From Schistocerca nitens (taxonomy: Eukaryota > Arthropoda > Insecta > Orthoptera > Acrididae), in the NCBI RefSeq assembly GCF_023898315.1, contig NC_064615.1:735737450-735801449 (forward strand): a stretch of DNA of 64,000 bases. Reading direction: 5' to 3'. A program made the translations under genes and the position numbers. The notes under the pieces are model-generated. The model ran no database searches and had not been told where the DNA came from. It saw only the letters and a list, made by a program, of their open reading frames with translations. Position 1 is the first letter of the stretch; the number at the start of each line of letters is the position of its first letter. Below are positions 1 through 12,066 of the stretch, in pieces.

Positions 1-1194
<1,194 letters not shown>

Positions 1195-1245
1195 TGATCC
1201 ACATTTTTCAAACTAAATTAATTGGTCATCCAGAAGTAGTTTGTA

Positions 1246-1358
1246 CAAAAAAAAAAAAAACCTGCAGTTGACATTGCTTGTGTGTGTGTGTGTGTGTTCG
1301 AGAGAGAGAGAGAGAAGAGAGAGGGTGAACTGAGAGAGAGAGAGAGATAGAGAGAGAG
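1246..1358. repeat. Simple repeats: A-run, (TG)n, (AG)n
   Basis: A run of A at about 1247-1260 is followed by a TG dinucleotide tract at 1279-1297 and an interrupted AG tract at about 1300-1358. This is an ordinary intronic microsatellite cluster. Confidence 0.9.
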
Positions 1359-1372
1359 GCGAATGGACGCCA

Positions 1373-2400
1373 TAGTTTCAGTATTTGGGATCCTTACTGC
1401 CTTATGGGGGAAGTACGCACCATACGCACCATATAGTAACGTCAGAAGAGTATAAGAAACACGATTGATGGCTAATGCTTACAACATTAATAAAAATGAG
1501 TAATGTTTCAGGAAAGTAGATCCGTAAAATTGGCACCGAGCAGTCGAATTAAGTGATGGATGCGTTTGTGTGGCACTTCCTGGCAAACTTTTGTCTTCTG
1601 CCGCTACTGAGTGGTCACATTCAAACAGTGTCAATTGAAGCCGATTAAACACGTTTCAAATCTCGCATACGTTCAACGATATATGTTAAGAAAGCATGTC
1701 ACACTCTTTAACAGTAATATATATCAAAGTGAAAAAATTCTCTTGCTCCAGTGGCATTCTAAGCCGCGACTCTTTGTTCGCAACGTTTTCTGCAAGACGA
1801 CCAAATTAAACGATTCTACACAGGAAGTTGGCACGCTATTTCTGTAACCATCATACCTCATAACAGCTTAAATATCAGAGTTTATTAGAATAAATCGCAT
1901 TTGAAAAGTATATAGCTAGATTTCCTTCTTGGGCACAAATAAGAACTTCCCATTTCAGAATGAAACCTCTTGGTTGCAAAATTATTTAACATCAATGACC
2001 TTTTTGGGGCATCGTCAGATTGTATAAAACTAACTGGGTATGTAACGCATCCGTCATAAACTTATATAAAATGGAAAATGGAGGCAACAGTGACCGGACT
2101 GTAATCTACTTGTCATAAAAACATATAAAATGCAAGGTGGACTTTTATTTTTGAAACCACTGCGTTGATTTCGGAAATAAAAAGGACTACTTCGTCCCAT
2201 ATAACATCTATCGAAACATGTAGCAAGGACGTCAATTATTGGCTTCGAAAATGTGTCAGTGAAAGAATCTTTGTATATTGTCAGCGTATTGTGAGTGTCT
2301 GGTCCGTGTAATGGATTGCACTGAGCCTCAGGTGAGGAAACTGACCAAATTTATAACCTTCTGTGGCATTTACGCACAGGTGGCACTAAGTGCAATGTGA
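1373..2400. other. Intron of esterase A, no recognised feature
   Basis: AT-rich intronic DNA. A short open frame at 1611-1847 has no family motif, and I see no other signal. Confidence 0.5.
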
Positions 2401-2454
2401 GTCGGCCGGAAGGCGTGCCGAAATAGTTGGCGCCATTGCGATGAACACTGTATC

Positions 2455-2600
2455 GGGATGGCTGCAGTGGTTATCGAAACTGCCTAGCAAGCAGGAGATC
2501 ACGGATTAGAATTCCCATCCCGTACACGTTTCCAGGCGTCGATGTTGATTCCGCTTTAAGTCCCGATGCAGCTGACATTAATAGCACCTTTCCTTTCTCC
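2455..2600 (+). repeat. Decayed tRNA-headed SINE-like sequence
   Basis: An A-box-like stretch (GGCTGCAGTGGTTAT) at about 2460 is followed about 55 bases later by a degraded B-box-like stretch (GATTAGAATTCCCATCC). That is the layout of a tRNA-derived polymerase III promoter. The B box is mutated away from GGTTCGAATCC and no target-site duplication was found, so this is an old copy of a family different from the main SINE of the window. Confidence 0.4.
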
Positions 2601-2808
2601 CCCCTCTTAGACTTTGAATCTACATAATTAAATGACCGTCTGAAGTGCTAACTGGGACATAAACATATGCGCTTCGCTTCAGTGGTAAAATCTCACAATA
2701 TTTACTGAGTTCTTTAAAAATGTAAATCGCGTTATATACACGGTGTTAAGTGTAGTTATACCTACTGATGACTGGAGGCTGTGTGCTGGCAACAGTACAT
2801 CAGCATTT

Positions 2809-3315
2809 GTATTGTATTGTATTGTATGTTAACTGGGAGCCTAGAAACGACGGAGAGGCTGCGTCCCCGCCACAGCCGCAGTAGTCCACAACCCCACGAC
2901 GACTACCCCAGTCAACTTCACTCCTCCGCCGCCCAACACCGAACCCAAGGTTATTGTGCGGTTCGTCCCCCGGTGGACCCCCCTCCCTCCTCACCCCTCC
3001 CCACCGCCCCCCGCAGGGAACGTCTCACACCAGGGGAGTATAACACCTATGTTTGCATGGTAGAATAATGGTGGTGTACGCGTACGTGGAGAACTTGTTT
3101 GCACAGCAATCGCCGACATAGTGTAGCTGTGGCGGAATAAGGGAAACCAGCCCGCATTCGCCGAGGCAGATGGAATACCGCCTAAAAACCATCAACAGAC
3201 TGGCTGTCTCACCGGACCTCGACACAAGTTCGCCGGGCGGATTCGTGCCGGGGACCAGGCGCTCCTTCCCAATCCGGGAAACCGTGCGTTAGACCGCACG
3301 TTTAACCGGGCGGGC
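2809..3315 (-). repeat. SINE-like retroposon with (TACAA)n tail
   Basis: A GC-rich block of about 500 bp in AT-rich intron. Read on the minus strand, it starts with a tRNA-like head (GCGGTCTAACGCACGG near 3290) and ends in tandem TACAA units at about 2809-2826. It is flanked by a 13-base direct repeat with one mismatch (TACATCAGCATTT at 2796-2808, TACATCAGTATTT at 3316-3328), a target-site duplication. Open frames inside it on both strands are compositional and not genes. Confidence 0.7.
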
Positions 3316-3600
3316 TACATCAGTATTTACTTAATTTGCAAACTAATAATTACACTATTACAAGTAGTATGTTTTTAGGTTGGTTAGCACCTCCAAGTAC
3401 GCATGGCACAAGCAGAACGGGCAGTCTATACTGAAAGTCATAGTCCACTTCATGTAGGAGTTACGACAGTGCAGAAAACGTTAGGTAGTATATTTTATGA
3501 TGTGTTTGCGGAAAGGTTGTTGGACACAGAGAAAATACAATTAACACCCTAAAGTGTATCTGCTTACTTTTATTAATTGTAAACTTTCGTTCTTCATCAG

Positions 3601-3800
3601 GTCTGTTTAAGAGCGCCATAGCGATGAGTGGATCAGCATTAAACCCTTGGGCATTCACGAAAAACGCTTCAGACAGAGCAGTGCGGTATGCCAAACATCT
3701 GGGCTATACTGGAAATAGTTCTACTGATCTTCTCAATTTTTTCAAGAGTGCAAATGTGACTATATTAGGGACAGACAAAAATTCTGCTCTATCGCAAGAG
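3601..3800 (+). CDS. Carboxylesterase A, second visible exon
   Basis: Follows a pyrimidine-rich AG acceptor at 3599-3600 and ends at a consensus GTATGT donor at 3801. The first two bases complete the glycine codon begun in the exon ending at 1189, giving LSKG-LFKSAIAMSGSAL. This is the conserved block after the serine elbow (LF..AI..SGSAL.PWA). The exon runs on to SALSQE and ends in phase 0. Sixty-six full codons are open. It encodes part of the helical cap region typical of the family. The next exon in phase is at 11143, making a 7.3 kb intron. Confidence 0.93.
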
Positions 3801-6389
3801 GTATGTACCATCTTTTAATTACGTTTTGCAGTCTAGCAAAAGTAGTTGTACTTTTATAATCAAGAGAAACTGATGTAGTCATTTATAAATATCAGTTGAA
3901 GCAATTACAAGAGGAAGCGTGATAAAGCGACTTACTAATTTTATTTTGCTGGAACCGTTTCTAATCAAAATACATTTTATCTACATTTTCAGAGTTACTC
4001 CTTCAAATAGATGTCATAAATCTGTTTGAATGCCATTTCTGAATACGGTCCGATACATTTTATGTGGAACAATCAACGACTATCTTGCAGCTAGCTCTAT
4101 TTCTTTATCAAAACTATTTTTTGTTACGATGGCAGTAGAACATGTATGAAATTTAGAGTATGTTGAATACTACGACACGCAGAAATATGTATATGTTAAT
4201 TCTAGCAGTGAAATAGGCCAACACTTATGTGCATGCGATATAGCAGCAATAATTTCATTACGTGATCCTTCTCTGTTAAAATAATTGATAATGCACAGCA
4301 AGGTTTTTTTTTTCACAATGATGATGTGGTCACATTTTCTTAAATCAAATCATTTCGCCACATTACGTATCCAACATTAAAAGGAGGAAAGAATATTAAG
4401 TGTTAATATTTCAAAGCAAGTTGACAGAGAAGCGACAGTTAAAGGCAACACCTAAGAGCTCTAGTACTTAACAGATCTGAAATTTTTGAAGCTATAAAGG
4501 AGACCATACGTAACCATAAGGCTGTTACAACAACGAATGTTATAACAAAGAATGTTCAGAAAATTAGGAAAATATTTGCGCTTACCAAGAGGGGCAGGGA
4601 TAGAGACAGGGACTTTCAGAGTAGCTCAGCGGTGGACTTTAGATATTTATTTCTGAGGGCGAAGATGTGGATAAAATTTAAAATCATTACATAAACACAG
4701 TGATAGCCCACTGATCTTTCCTCACGAACTTCCAGCTATTTTCGTTCTCACCCATCTAATATTATAATTCTTACTGAATAGCATACTCACCCTCTGTGCT
4801 AGTCCGTCCACTTTTGGCTCACAACCCGTCTCGACAATGGGCAACACCTTTCACCTTTTGCAATACGTCAGAGAACAGCTGTGTGACCAGTACCCGCATT
4901 CGTCTTATGCTCAAAGATTTGAGAACTGTCCGGCATACGCCCTCAAGTGTTACGAACCTACCAGAACATGTGCATCATAATTTGTAATTCTCAGATGTTG
5001 CTAGTGGCACTAGATGGCTACAGCCTTCATCGAAGTGATGCGTCACGCCCCAGAACGGGACAAGAGACTTAATATCGACTGCGTCCAACAAATCTGAAAA
5101 CAGTGTAAAACTACAGTAGCGGAATAATGAAACACGAATCTCAGAAGGAAGGAAAAAATCATGCGCTGGGGTTTTCAGGTGGTAATAACGTTAATTTAAT
5201 GGACTACGATGTAAGCCTTGGTACCGGCACATCGAGAGGTTTAGTTGCGAAGAAAGGTAACCGTTCGAAAAACGTTTTTGTTTGTTGATTAAGCAGTAAT
5301 TTAACTATTTTAAAACTGGTCTCTAAAATTCCTCCTTCCGCGGCTTTCATAATCCTTTGCCAGTGCAGTCGTTTGTCCAGACAAGTAGTCGCGTTAAGGT
5401 GAGTATACACTTGCGAGCAACATGCTCGCGAGCTGAGTATTCTGTGTGATGTATTGCTCGCGAGAGCGTAGAAGTTACGAGTACGTATGAGTGGCTTGAA
5501 AACTGATTAGGGAATTGTCCAACCCGACCTGTCGAAACATGCCCTGAAAATTTTTGTGCACTAAGAACACACCAAAAGAAAAACTCTCTCAAAATTTTAA
5601 CTATCAAGAAGCACTGCAAGTATTTTTTAAAAAATGTTTAAAATTGCCAGAGTCATGGCTCGTCATGCGGCTGTTTCGTGCATGCACAACTTGACAAGCG
5701 GATATGACCGGCTGACGACGCGTCGGTAAACGCATGACACGACTCGGCGCGATAGCAGTTCTTAAAGCGTGTCTCAGTTTTTGTCGATGGTTTCTCTGAA
5801 ACAAGTATCCACAGTTAGTGTCCAGTCAAATTTGCGTCTCATGTAATACCTTCAATAACTACCAGTTGCTTTTGCGGTAGTTTAAATGTTAACGGTGGAG
5901 ATAAAACTGATTTAATATTCATTGTTTTTAGCGTTTAATGCTCAGCAGTGTGCAAACCTGTTTTTCCTTCGTAAAATCTGACCGTGAACTGTATAAATGG
6001 AAGAAAGACTTACACAAAGTAACAAATACGCGCCAAAATGAAACTCGCAGAAGTGTGAAAGAATAACTATCCGAAAGATTTACCGTATAAGGTGGTCACT
6101 AATTCCCGTCACCCCTCATTAATAACCACCTTCATCACCTAAACTTCAATAAATTACATAAACAGCTGTTCCTTAGAGGAGCTTTCTTGAGATCCGAACC
6201 CTGTAGCACTGCTCTTAAGAGACAGTTCACCGTTACCAATGAAGATCTACTTGAATGGACTCTTCGAATCGAAGTTGAGATGAATGTGCTGATTTCAAGG
6301 TTTCTTCGGCCTAATTAAACAGATGCAAGAAATCATACACCACAGTAAATCGCAAAACAATAATGTATACTTTGAGTAAGACGTAGAGG
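3801..6389. other. Intron of esterase A, no recognised feature
   Basis: AT-rich intron. The stretch at 5400-5760 is less AT-rich and carries several copies of GCTCGCGAG-like words, possibly the remnant of an old DNA transposon. I cannot assign it. Confidence 0.5.
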
Positions 6390-6401
6390 AAATGCTTAAT
6401 T

Positions 6402-6600
6402 GCCAGCCGAAGTGGCCGTGCGGTTAAAGGCGCTGCAGTCTGGAACCGCAAGACCGCTACGGTCGCAGGTTCGAATCCTGCCTCGGGCATGGATGTTTAT
6501 GATGTCCTTAGGTTAGTTAGGTTTAACTAGTTCTAAGTTCTAGGGGACTAATGACCTCAGCAGTTGAGTCCCATAGTGCTCAGAGCCATTTGAACCAGCC
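6402..6600 (+). repeat. tRNA-headed SINE, main family (head type 1)
   Basis: Near-complete copy. An A-box-like sequence (AGTGGCCGTGCGG) and a perfect B box (GGTTCGAATCC) in the tRNA-like head are followed by a conserved tail that includes TTAGGTTAGTTAGGTTTAA and ends TCAGAGCCATTTGAACCA. It is flanked by a perfect 12-base duplication AAATGCTTAATT (6390-6401 and 6601-6612), showing insertion by target-primed reverse transcription. SINEs of this kind have no protein and rely on a partner LINE. Confidence 0.92.
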
Positions 6601-6612
6601 AAATGCTTAATT

Positions 6613-7210
6613 CGCAGATGGCGTGAAGACGAAGCTTGTTGTTATCCCTACACTTGCTCTGTCTGGCATCAATCGGTCAAGTTTCGTGGAAGAAGTGTGA
6701 GCAAACCGCACTTTATTCATTTGAAGGCGAAAAAGACAGAAGCTGTTGCGCAAACTCTTAATGCAACAACACATTCATATACAACAATGCCTGTGACCAG
6801 TGGGTTACTGCGTCTGCAGCTTTGTATCTGACTTCAGAGAGCTCAAGGCATACTGGGAACAAAAATTAAGAAAAAGACTGTCTAGTGACAAAAATCTCAT
6901 GGTCGACCAACCAAAATCAAATAAATAGGAATGAGTACTTTTTAACATTTCGTTCAAAACGGTTTCTAACCAGTTGCAAAATTTATTCATTGGCTTCGTT
7001 GGACTCTTGGCCTGGACATAGCGACATCTCTGTCTTTGAGGAGAACAGCGAAAAACCCAGTGATATGATTCAGACTGTACACAGGGCAAGAAATGTGGCT
7101 CGCGATACAGAACTTTGTAAACTGTGGAAATTTTTTTATGGAGATTATCGGACAACATAATATCCGATAGCCTTTTCAGGAGAACAGTATTTTTAAATTT
7201 CATTCAATTG
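6613..7210. other. Intron, unassigned
   Basis: Overlapping open frames occur on both strands at 6805-7203 (132 codons on minus, 91 on plus). Neither shows a motif I recognise, and both strands cannot plausibly be coding. This may be a decayed repeat. Confidence 0.4.
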
Positions 7211-7524
7211 TAATGATTATAAACAATCCGCCTCGGTTTCAAATACAAACCGGATGTTGACCTAGGTTTCGGCGCGGATAACCACACCTTCTTCGGAACA
7301 ACCTAAAACTACAAACTGCCTAAAGAGGCATGGTCCAACATTAACACAGAACGCACAAAAATGCAAAAGACTAGCATTAAATTTAGCGCTTTCTGTATTA
7401 ATGTTGGACCATGCCTCGTTAGGCAGTTTGTAGTTTTATTTTGTTCCGAAGAAAGCGTGGTTATAACCTTGGTCAACATCCGGTTTCTATTTGCAATCGA
7501 GGCGGATTCTTTATTATCATTAAA
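7211..7524. repeat. Long imperfect hairpin (inverted repeat, about 145 bp arms)
   Basis: The left arm (about 7211-7355) is the reverse complement of the right arm (about 7384-7524) with scattered mismatches and one short gap. Examples are CCGGATGTTGACC near 7250 against GGTCAACATCCGG near 7481, and GGCATGGTCCAACATTAA near 7328 against TTAATGTTGGACCATGCC near 7398. The loop is about 28 bases. It could be a foldback-type or MITE-like element. It would fold into a long double-stranded stem if the intron is transcribed. Confidence 0.85.
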
Positions 7525-8493
7525 TTATTCACGATTGCTGACGCGCTGCAATTCATTTGTGCATTATCACTGCCCATAGGCTCGTTTTACTAAGTGCTTT
7601 CAGTACGCCCGGTATGCAGCACAATAAACAAAGCAACAGCCAGGACCATTTCTTACTCTTACACAATTCTGTCTAAATAAAACCAGTAATTACTGTACTG
7701 TGAAGTACCTGAAGGCATTAATATTGATTTCTTTGGGTGTGCCTCGTGTAAGGAAAATGCTTGATTTCGTCATTCAAATAACACATATCTTTTTTGTGAC
7801 GACTATGGGGAATAAACAAGGAACTGTTACGTTATTAGTAAAATATATAATATTGAAAAATCATCAGAGCTGTGCTACAGGAACTGCCATAAAATAATGC
7901 ATCTGTACGAAACATTTCATTTCAACAAATTAAAGGTATGATTGATGGAAGTCGTCTCTAATGTAACATCAAACAATCGCTTGATTTATTTTGCTGTATT
8001 ATTCACCTTTCTACGAATTACCTCTGGAGCAGTTTAGATGTCGATATGAACTGCATTTTATTCGAAAAATTAATGATGTCATATTATTTGTATAGTTTAT
8101 GTACTTCAGAATCGCATGTGTGACTCTGAATGTTCGCACCACGTGGCGAAACGTTCTCTTGTCAGCGCCGATCGCGCACTAGGCAGGAACGACTGTACAA
8201 ACCGTTGTCATAAGCGGTAGTTCGAGCAACGGAAACGACTAAATTTAACGATTAAAAAAAGTACTTGATATGCGCGTGGGCAGCTAAAATTTGGCAAATC
8301 ATTTCTTTCGTTGTAATCTTCCCGCATAAAAAAATTCAGGGTGGACTGGACCACTACCTTGTGAGCCTGAGCACCCTTTGGTACTCGCCGGAGAAACCGA
8401 CGGCACGTGCCTTGCGTCGAGCTACACACCAGCCGTAAATGATTCTGTGCAACGTGACCACGTGCGGATCATTACCCGCTCAGGTAGCATGTG
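7525..8493. other. Intron, no recognised feature
   Basis: AT-rich up to about 8120. From 8130 to 8490 the sequence is more mixed, with an open frame on the minus strand at 8208-8429 that has no known motif. Confidence 0.45.
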
Positions 8494-9892
8494 CACTACT
8501 GGCCATTAAAATTGCTACACCACGAAGATGTGCTACAGACGCGAAATTTAACAGACAGGAAGCAGATGCTGTGATGTGCAAATGATTACCTTTCCAGAGC
8601 ATTCACACAAGGTTGGCGCCGGTGGCGACACCTACAACGTGCTCACATGAGGAACGTTTCCAACCGATTTCTCATACGCAAACAGCACCTGACCGGCGTT
8701 GCCTGCTGAAACGTTGTTGTGATGCCTCGTTTAAGCAGGAGAAATGAGTACCATTACGTTTCCGACTTTGATAAAGGTCGGATTGTAGCCTATCGCGATT
8801 GCGGTTTATCGTATCGCGACATTGCTGCTCGCGTAGGTCGAGATCAAATGACTGTTAGTAGAATATGAAATCGGTGGGTTCAGGAGGGTAATTCGGAACG
8901 CCGTGCTGGATCCCAACGGCCTCGTATCACTAGCAGTCGAGATACAGGCATCTTATCCGCATGGCTGTAACGGATCGTGCAGCCACGTCTCGATCCCTGA
9001 GTCAACAGATGGGGACGTTTGCAAGACAACAACCATCTGCACGCACAGTTCGACGACGTTTGCAGCAACATGAACTATCAGCTCTGAGACCGTGGCTGCG
9101 GTTACCCATGACGCTGCATGAGAGACAGGACCGCCTGCGATGGTGTACTCAACGACGAACCTGGGAGCACGGATGGCAAAACGTCATTTTTTCGGATGAA
9201 TCCAGGTTCTGTTTACAGCATCATGATGGTCGCATCCGTGTTTGGCGACATCGCGGTGAACGCACATTGGAAGCGTGTATTCGTCATCGCCATACTGGCG
9301 TATCACCCGGCGTGATTGTATGGAGTGCCATTGGTTACTCGTCTCGGTCACTTGTTGTTCGCATTGATGGCACTTTGAACTGTGGACGTTACATTTCAGA
9401 TGTGTTACGACCCGTGGCTAAACCCTTCATTCGATCCCTGCGAACCCTACATTTCAGCAGGATAATGCACTACCGCATGTTGCAGGTCCTTTACGGGCCA
9501 TTCTGGATACAGAAAATGTTCGGCTGCTGCCCTGGCCAGCACGTTCTCCAGATCTCTCACCAACTGAAAACGTCTGGTCAATGGTGGCCGAGCAACTGGC
9601 TCGTCACAATACGCCAGTCACTATTGATGAACTGTGGTATCGTGTTGAAGCTGCATGGGCAACTGTACCTGTACACGCCATCCAAGCTCTGTTTGACTCA
9701 ATGCCCAGGCGTATCAAGGCCGTTATTGCTGCCAGAGGTGGTTGTTCTGGGTACTGATTTCTCAGAATCTATGCACCCAAATTGCGTGAAAATGTAATCA
9801 CATGTTAGTTCTAGTATAATATATTTGTCCAATGAATACCCGTTTATCATATGCATTTCTTCTTGGTGTAGCGATTTTAATGGCCAGTAGTG
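8494..9892 (+). mobile_element. Tc1-like DNA transposon, family a, copy 1
   Basis: Terminal inverted repeats begin CACTACTGGCCATTAAAAT at 8494 and end with the complement at 9892. The right flank is TA, as expected for Tc1/mariner insertion; the left flank is TG, probably a mutated TA. The element encodes one inactive transposase. A second copy of the family lies at 11836-13410 and a relic at 28725-29745. Confidence 0.9.
8722..9757 (+). pseudogene. Tc1-like transposase, broken
   Basis: The reading begins MPRLSRRNEYHYVSDFDK and shows an N-terminal helix-turn-helix region (VAYRDCGLSYRDIAARVGRD), then IFSDESRF with the first catalytic Asp. The second Asp (QQDNA) and the third acidic residue (SPDLSPTENVW) lie in other frames, because frameshifts occur near 8930 and 9440. 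In the sister copy the spacing between the second Asp and the Glu is 34 residues, the DD34E pattern of Tc1 elements. An in-frame TGA (at 8866-8868) interrupts RIWNRW. The copy cannot make a full transposase. Natural length would be about 345 residues. Confidence 0.88.
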
Positions 9893-9989
9893 TATGTACG
9901 GCACATTCACCCAGCCTGCCAAACGCAACTACTGTACTTTCTCTGAAATTATATCTGTCAACTACACCCTAGAAACAGGAAAAAAATAA

Positions 9990-10765
9990 GAAAAACGACG
10001 CGCCAAGTAGGAACCGTCCGAATGGGATGAAAACGCGCAGATGTGATGCACATGTACAGACCAACAAATGATTACTATCAGGGGCTTCTCCAGACACGTC
10101 TTCGGCCTGGAATCTCGTTGGGTGGAATTGAATTGCCGTCAGTAATGAGTCGAACAGAGCCTCGACGAGCGACTAAGATTTGCCTGGAGACGTCAAGGTA
10201 AGCGGTGCGGAACCAACCTGACTGTCGCCCGTCATACGGACCGACAGTCTGCACTGATGGTCTGGGGTGCAGTGTCCTTACATATCAGGACCCTTTTGGC
10301 TGCTATCCGCGGCATCCTTGTAGCACAGCGGTATGTCGCTGATATTCTGCGCTCCGTTCCCTTGCCCTTCACGGCAAGCCAACCTGGACTTACATTTCAG
10401 CAAGATAGTGCCAGCCCGCACACGGCGAGAGTTTCTACTGCTTCTCTCCGTGCTTGCTAAATCCTATCTTTTCCAGCAAAGTCCCTGAATTTCTCCCCAA
10501 TTGAGATGATTTCGATCATTATGGGCACGACGTTCCAACCATCTCGGGAATCCGATGATCTAATGTGACAGTTGGATAGAGTTTAGCACGACCTAACTCA
10601 GGAGCGCATCCAACAACTCTATTAGTCAATGCCAAGCCGAATAACTGCTTGCGTAGAGGCCAGAAGCCGACCAATGCGTTATTGACTTGCTCAATTTATG
10701 TAGTTCTATCCCTTAAATAAATCATTAAAGTTTCCTGAAATTGTAATCATTTATTTGACTTTTTT
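9990..10765 (+). mobile_element. Tc1-like transposon, family b, internally deleted
   Basis: A transposase relic reads MVWGAVSLHIRTLLAAIRG, then AQRYVADILRSVPLPF, then TFQQDSASPHTARV (catalytic Asp), with NFSPIEM as the degraded C-terminal acidic site, and ends SMPSRITACVEARSRPMRY. The 5' part jumps from terminal sequence to the middle of the gene, so the N-terminal DNA-binding region is missing. Subterminal complementary words (CAACAAATGATTAC at about 10062 and GTAATCATTTATTTG at about 10744) suggest the inverted ends. Stops and frameshifts make it dead. Confidence 0.7.
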
Positions 10766-11142
10766 TAAAGATGTATTTTGGAGCAGCTACAGACAAGGTT
10801 TCATAAAGAATAAAGGTATAAAGTAATGTGTATCAAGACGTAGCATGGTTGATCTGTCAATATTATCTGTTAATTCCCAGCGTGCTTCGACTGTTTGCCT
10901 TTTGCCGTACTAATTAAGGAATATAATGACTCATTTTTCTATTCTGGTAATTTGTACAACTAACGTAATATGTAATATTAAATATAGTCATAACAGCAGT
11001 ATAACCTTACGAAGTGCAATTAAATACAAATAAAGTAGAATTCGGCGTAGTTTTATCTTTACATATCTCTATTGTTCGTAAAATATGCCATTCGTGACTA
11101 ATATTCAACAAAGAGTTAGAAAACATGATTTTACTGTGGCAG
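10766..11142. other. Intron before exon 3, no recognised feature
   Basis: AT-rich. It ends with acceptor AG at 11141-11142. The AG at 11152-11153 was not chosen because it would break the frame. Confidence 0.5.
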
Positions 11143-11308
11143 GATAAGCTCAGTTTGTTCACCTGTGTCTGGTCGCCGACCGTCGAACCGCAGCACGACG
11201 GTGCCTTTCTGGCGGAATTGCCGTGGACGCTTGTCGCTGAAGGCCGCTACAATCTGGTTCCTTTCATGGCTGGTAATAATGACCTCGAACAACTGAAGCA
11301 AACACAGA
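11143..11308 (+). CDS. Carboxylesterase A, third visible exon with candidate acid Glu
   Basis: The previous exon ends in phase 0, so I chose the acceptor AG at 11141-11142, which keeps the frame: DKLSLFTCVWSPTVEP, then HDGAFLAELPWTLVAEG, then VPFMAGNNDLEQLKQTQ. The donor is GTAAGA at 11309, leaving phase 1. F.P.VEP, the P..L...G.YN.VP block and G.N..E are conserved in the family. The Glu of GNNDLEQ aligns with the acidic member of the Ser-Glu-His triad, usually in a context like G(V/T)xxxEG; here Gln follows instead of Gly. Confidence 0.9.
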
Positions 11309-11758
11309 GTAAGATAACATTTCCTCGTGAATTTTACGAAATATATTTTCATTTTTGAAAATTCTTCTGCTTGTCAGATATCGTAGTCAAAAGTATTTAA
11401 AACCAATTATTGGGTAAACAAATAAAGGCACGTACTTAGAATACTTAGTACTTTTGTACCGTTCTTTTATGTAATATCGTAATGATAAGCATAGGCCTCC
11501 AAAACCGATCTGAATTATATGAAATATCTGAAAAATCCGTAACTTTTCTATCCTGTAAACGGCAATTACTCTTATCCTTCATGAAATAACTCCTATGAAG
11601 AGTTTACAACTACCCCACTTTCCACAGAACGATTCACAACCGATTTCATATTGCCTTTAGAAAATTTCTCCTATTTCATTCACTGATAAAGCGTTGACTG
11701 TTCCCCTGCCCAGCAGACATGTAGTTAACCAGCTTTCGAAAAACTCTATTCAGGTAGA
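11309..11758. other. Intron of esterase A, no recognised feature
   Basis: AT-rich sequence without a recognisable repeat or open frame. Confidence 0.5.
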
Positions 11759-12066
11759 AGTACACTGACGAAATAAAATCGCAACGCTAAGAAGTAACTG
11801 TATGACATAAACAAAAGTTGGTAGGCTTCTTTCTACACTACTGGCCATTAAAATTGGTACACCACGAAGATGACGTGCTATACACGCGAAATTTAACCGA
11901 CAGGAAGAAGATGCTGTGATATGCAAATGATTAGCTTTTCAGACCATTCGCACAAGGTTGGCGCTTGTGGCGACACCTACAGCGGGCTGACATGAGGAAA
12001 GTTTCCAACCGATTTCTCATACGCAAACAGCAATTGACCGGCGTTGCCTGGTGAAATGTTGTTGTG

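Noticed and set aside
2781-3225. Open frames on both strands in a GC-rich block
   Set aside because: The block is a retroposon with a TACAA tail and a 13-base duplication, so the frames are incidental.
6402-6500. tRNA genes at SINE heads (also 12431, 18924, 21722, 22486, 28364, 56501, 61886, 63679)
   Set aside because: A and B boxes are present, but each is fused to the common SINE tail and mostly flanked by target duplications; they are retroposons, not tRNA genes.
6805-7203. 132-codon minus-strand frame as a gene
   Set aside because: No motif, no splice signals and an equally open opposite strand.
11154-11308. Alternative esterase exon start at 11154 (AG at 11152-11153)
   Set aside because: It would shift the frame relative to the exon ending at 3800; AG at 11141-11142 keeps the phase.
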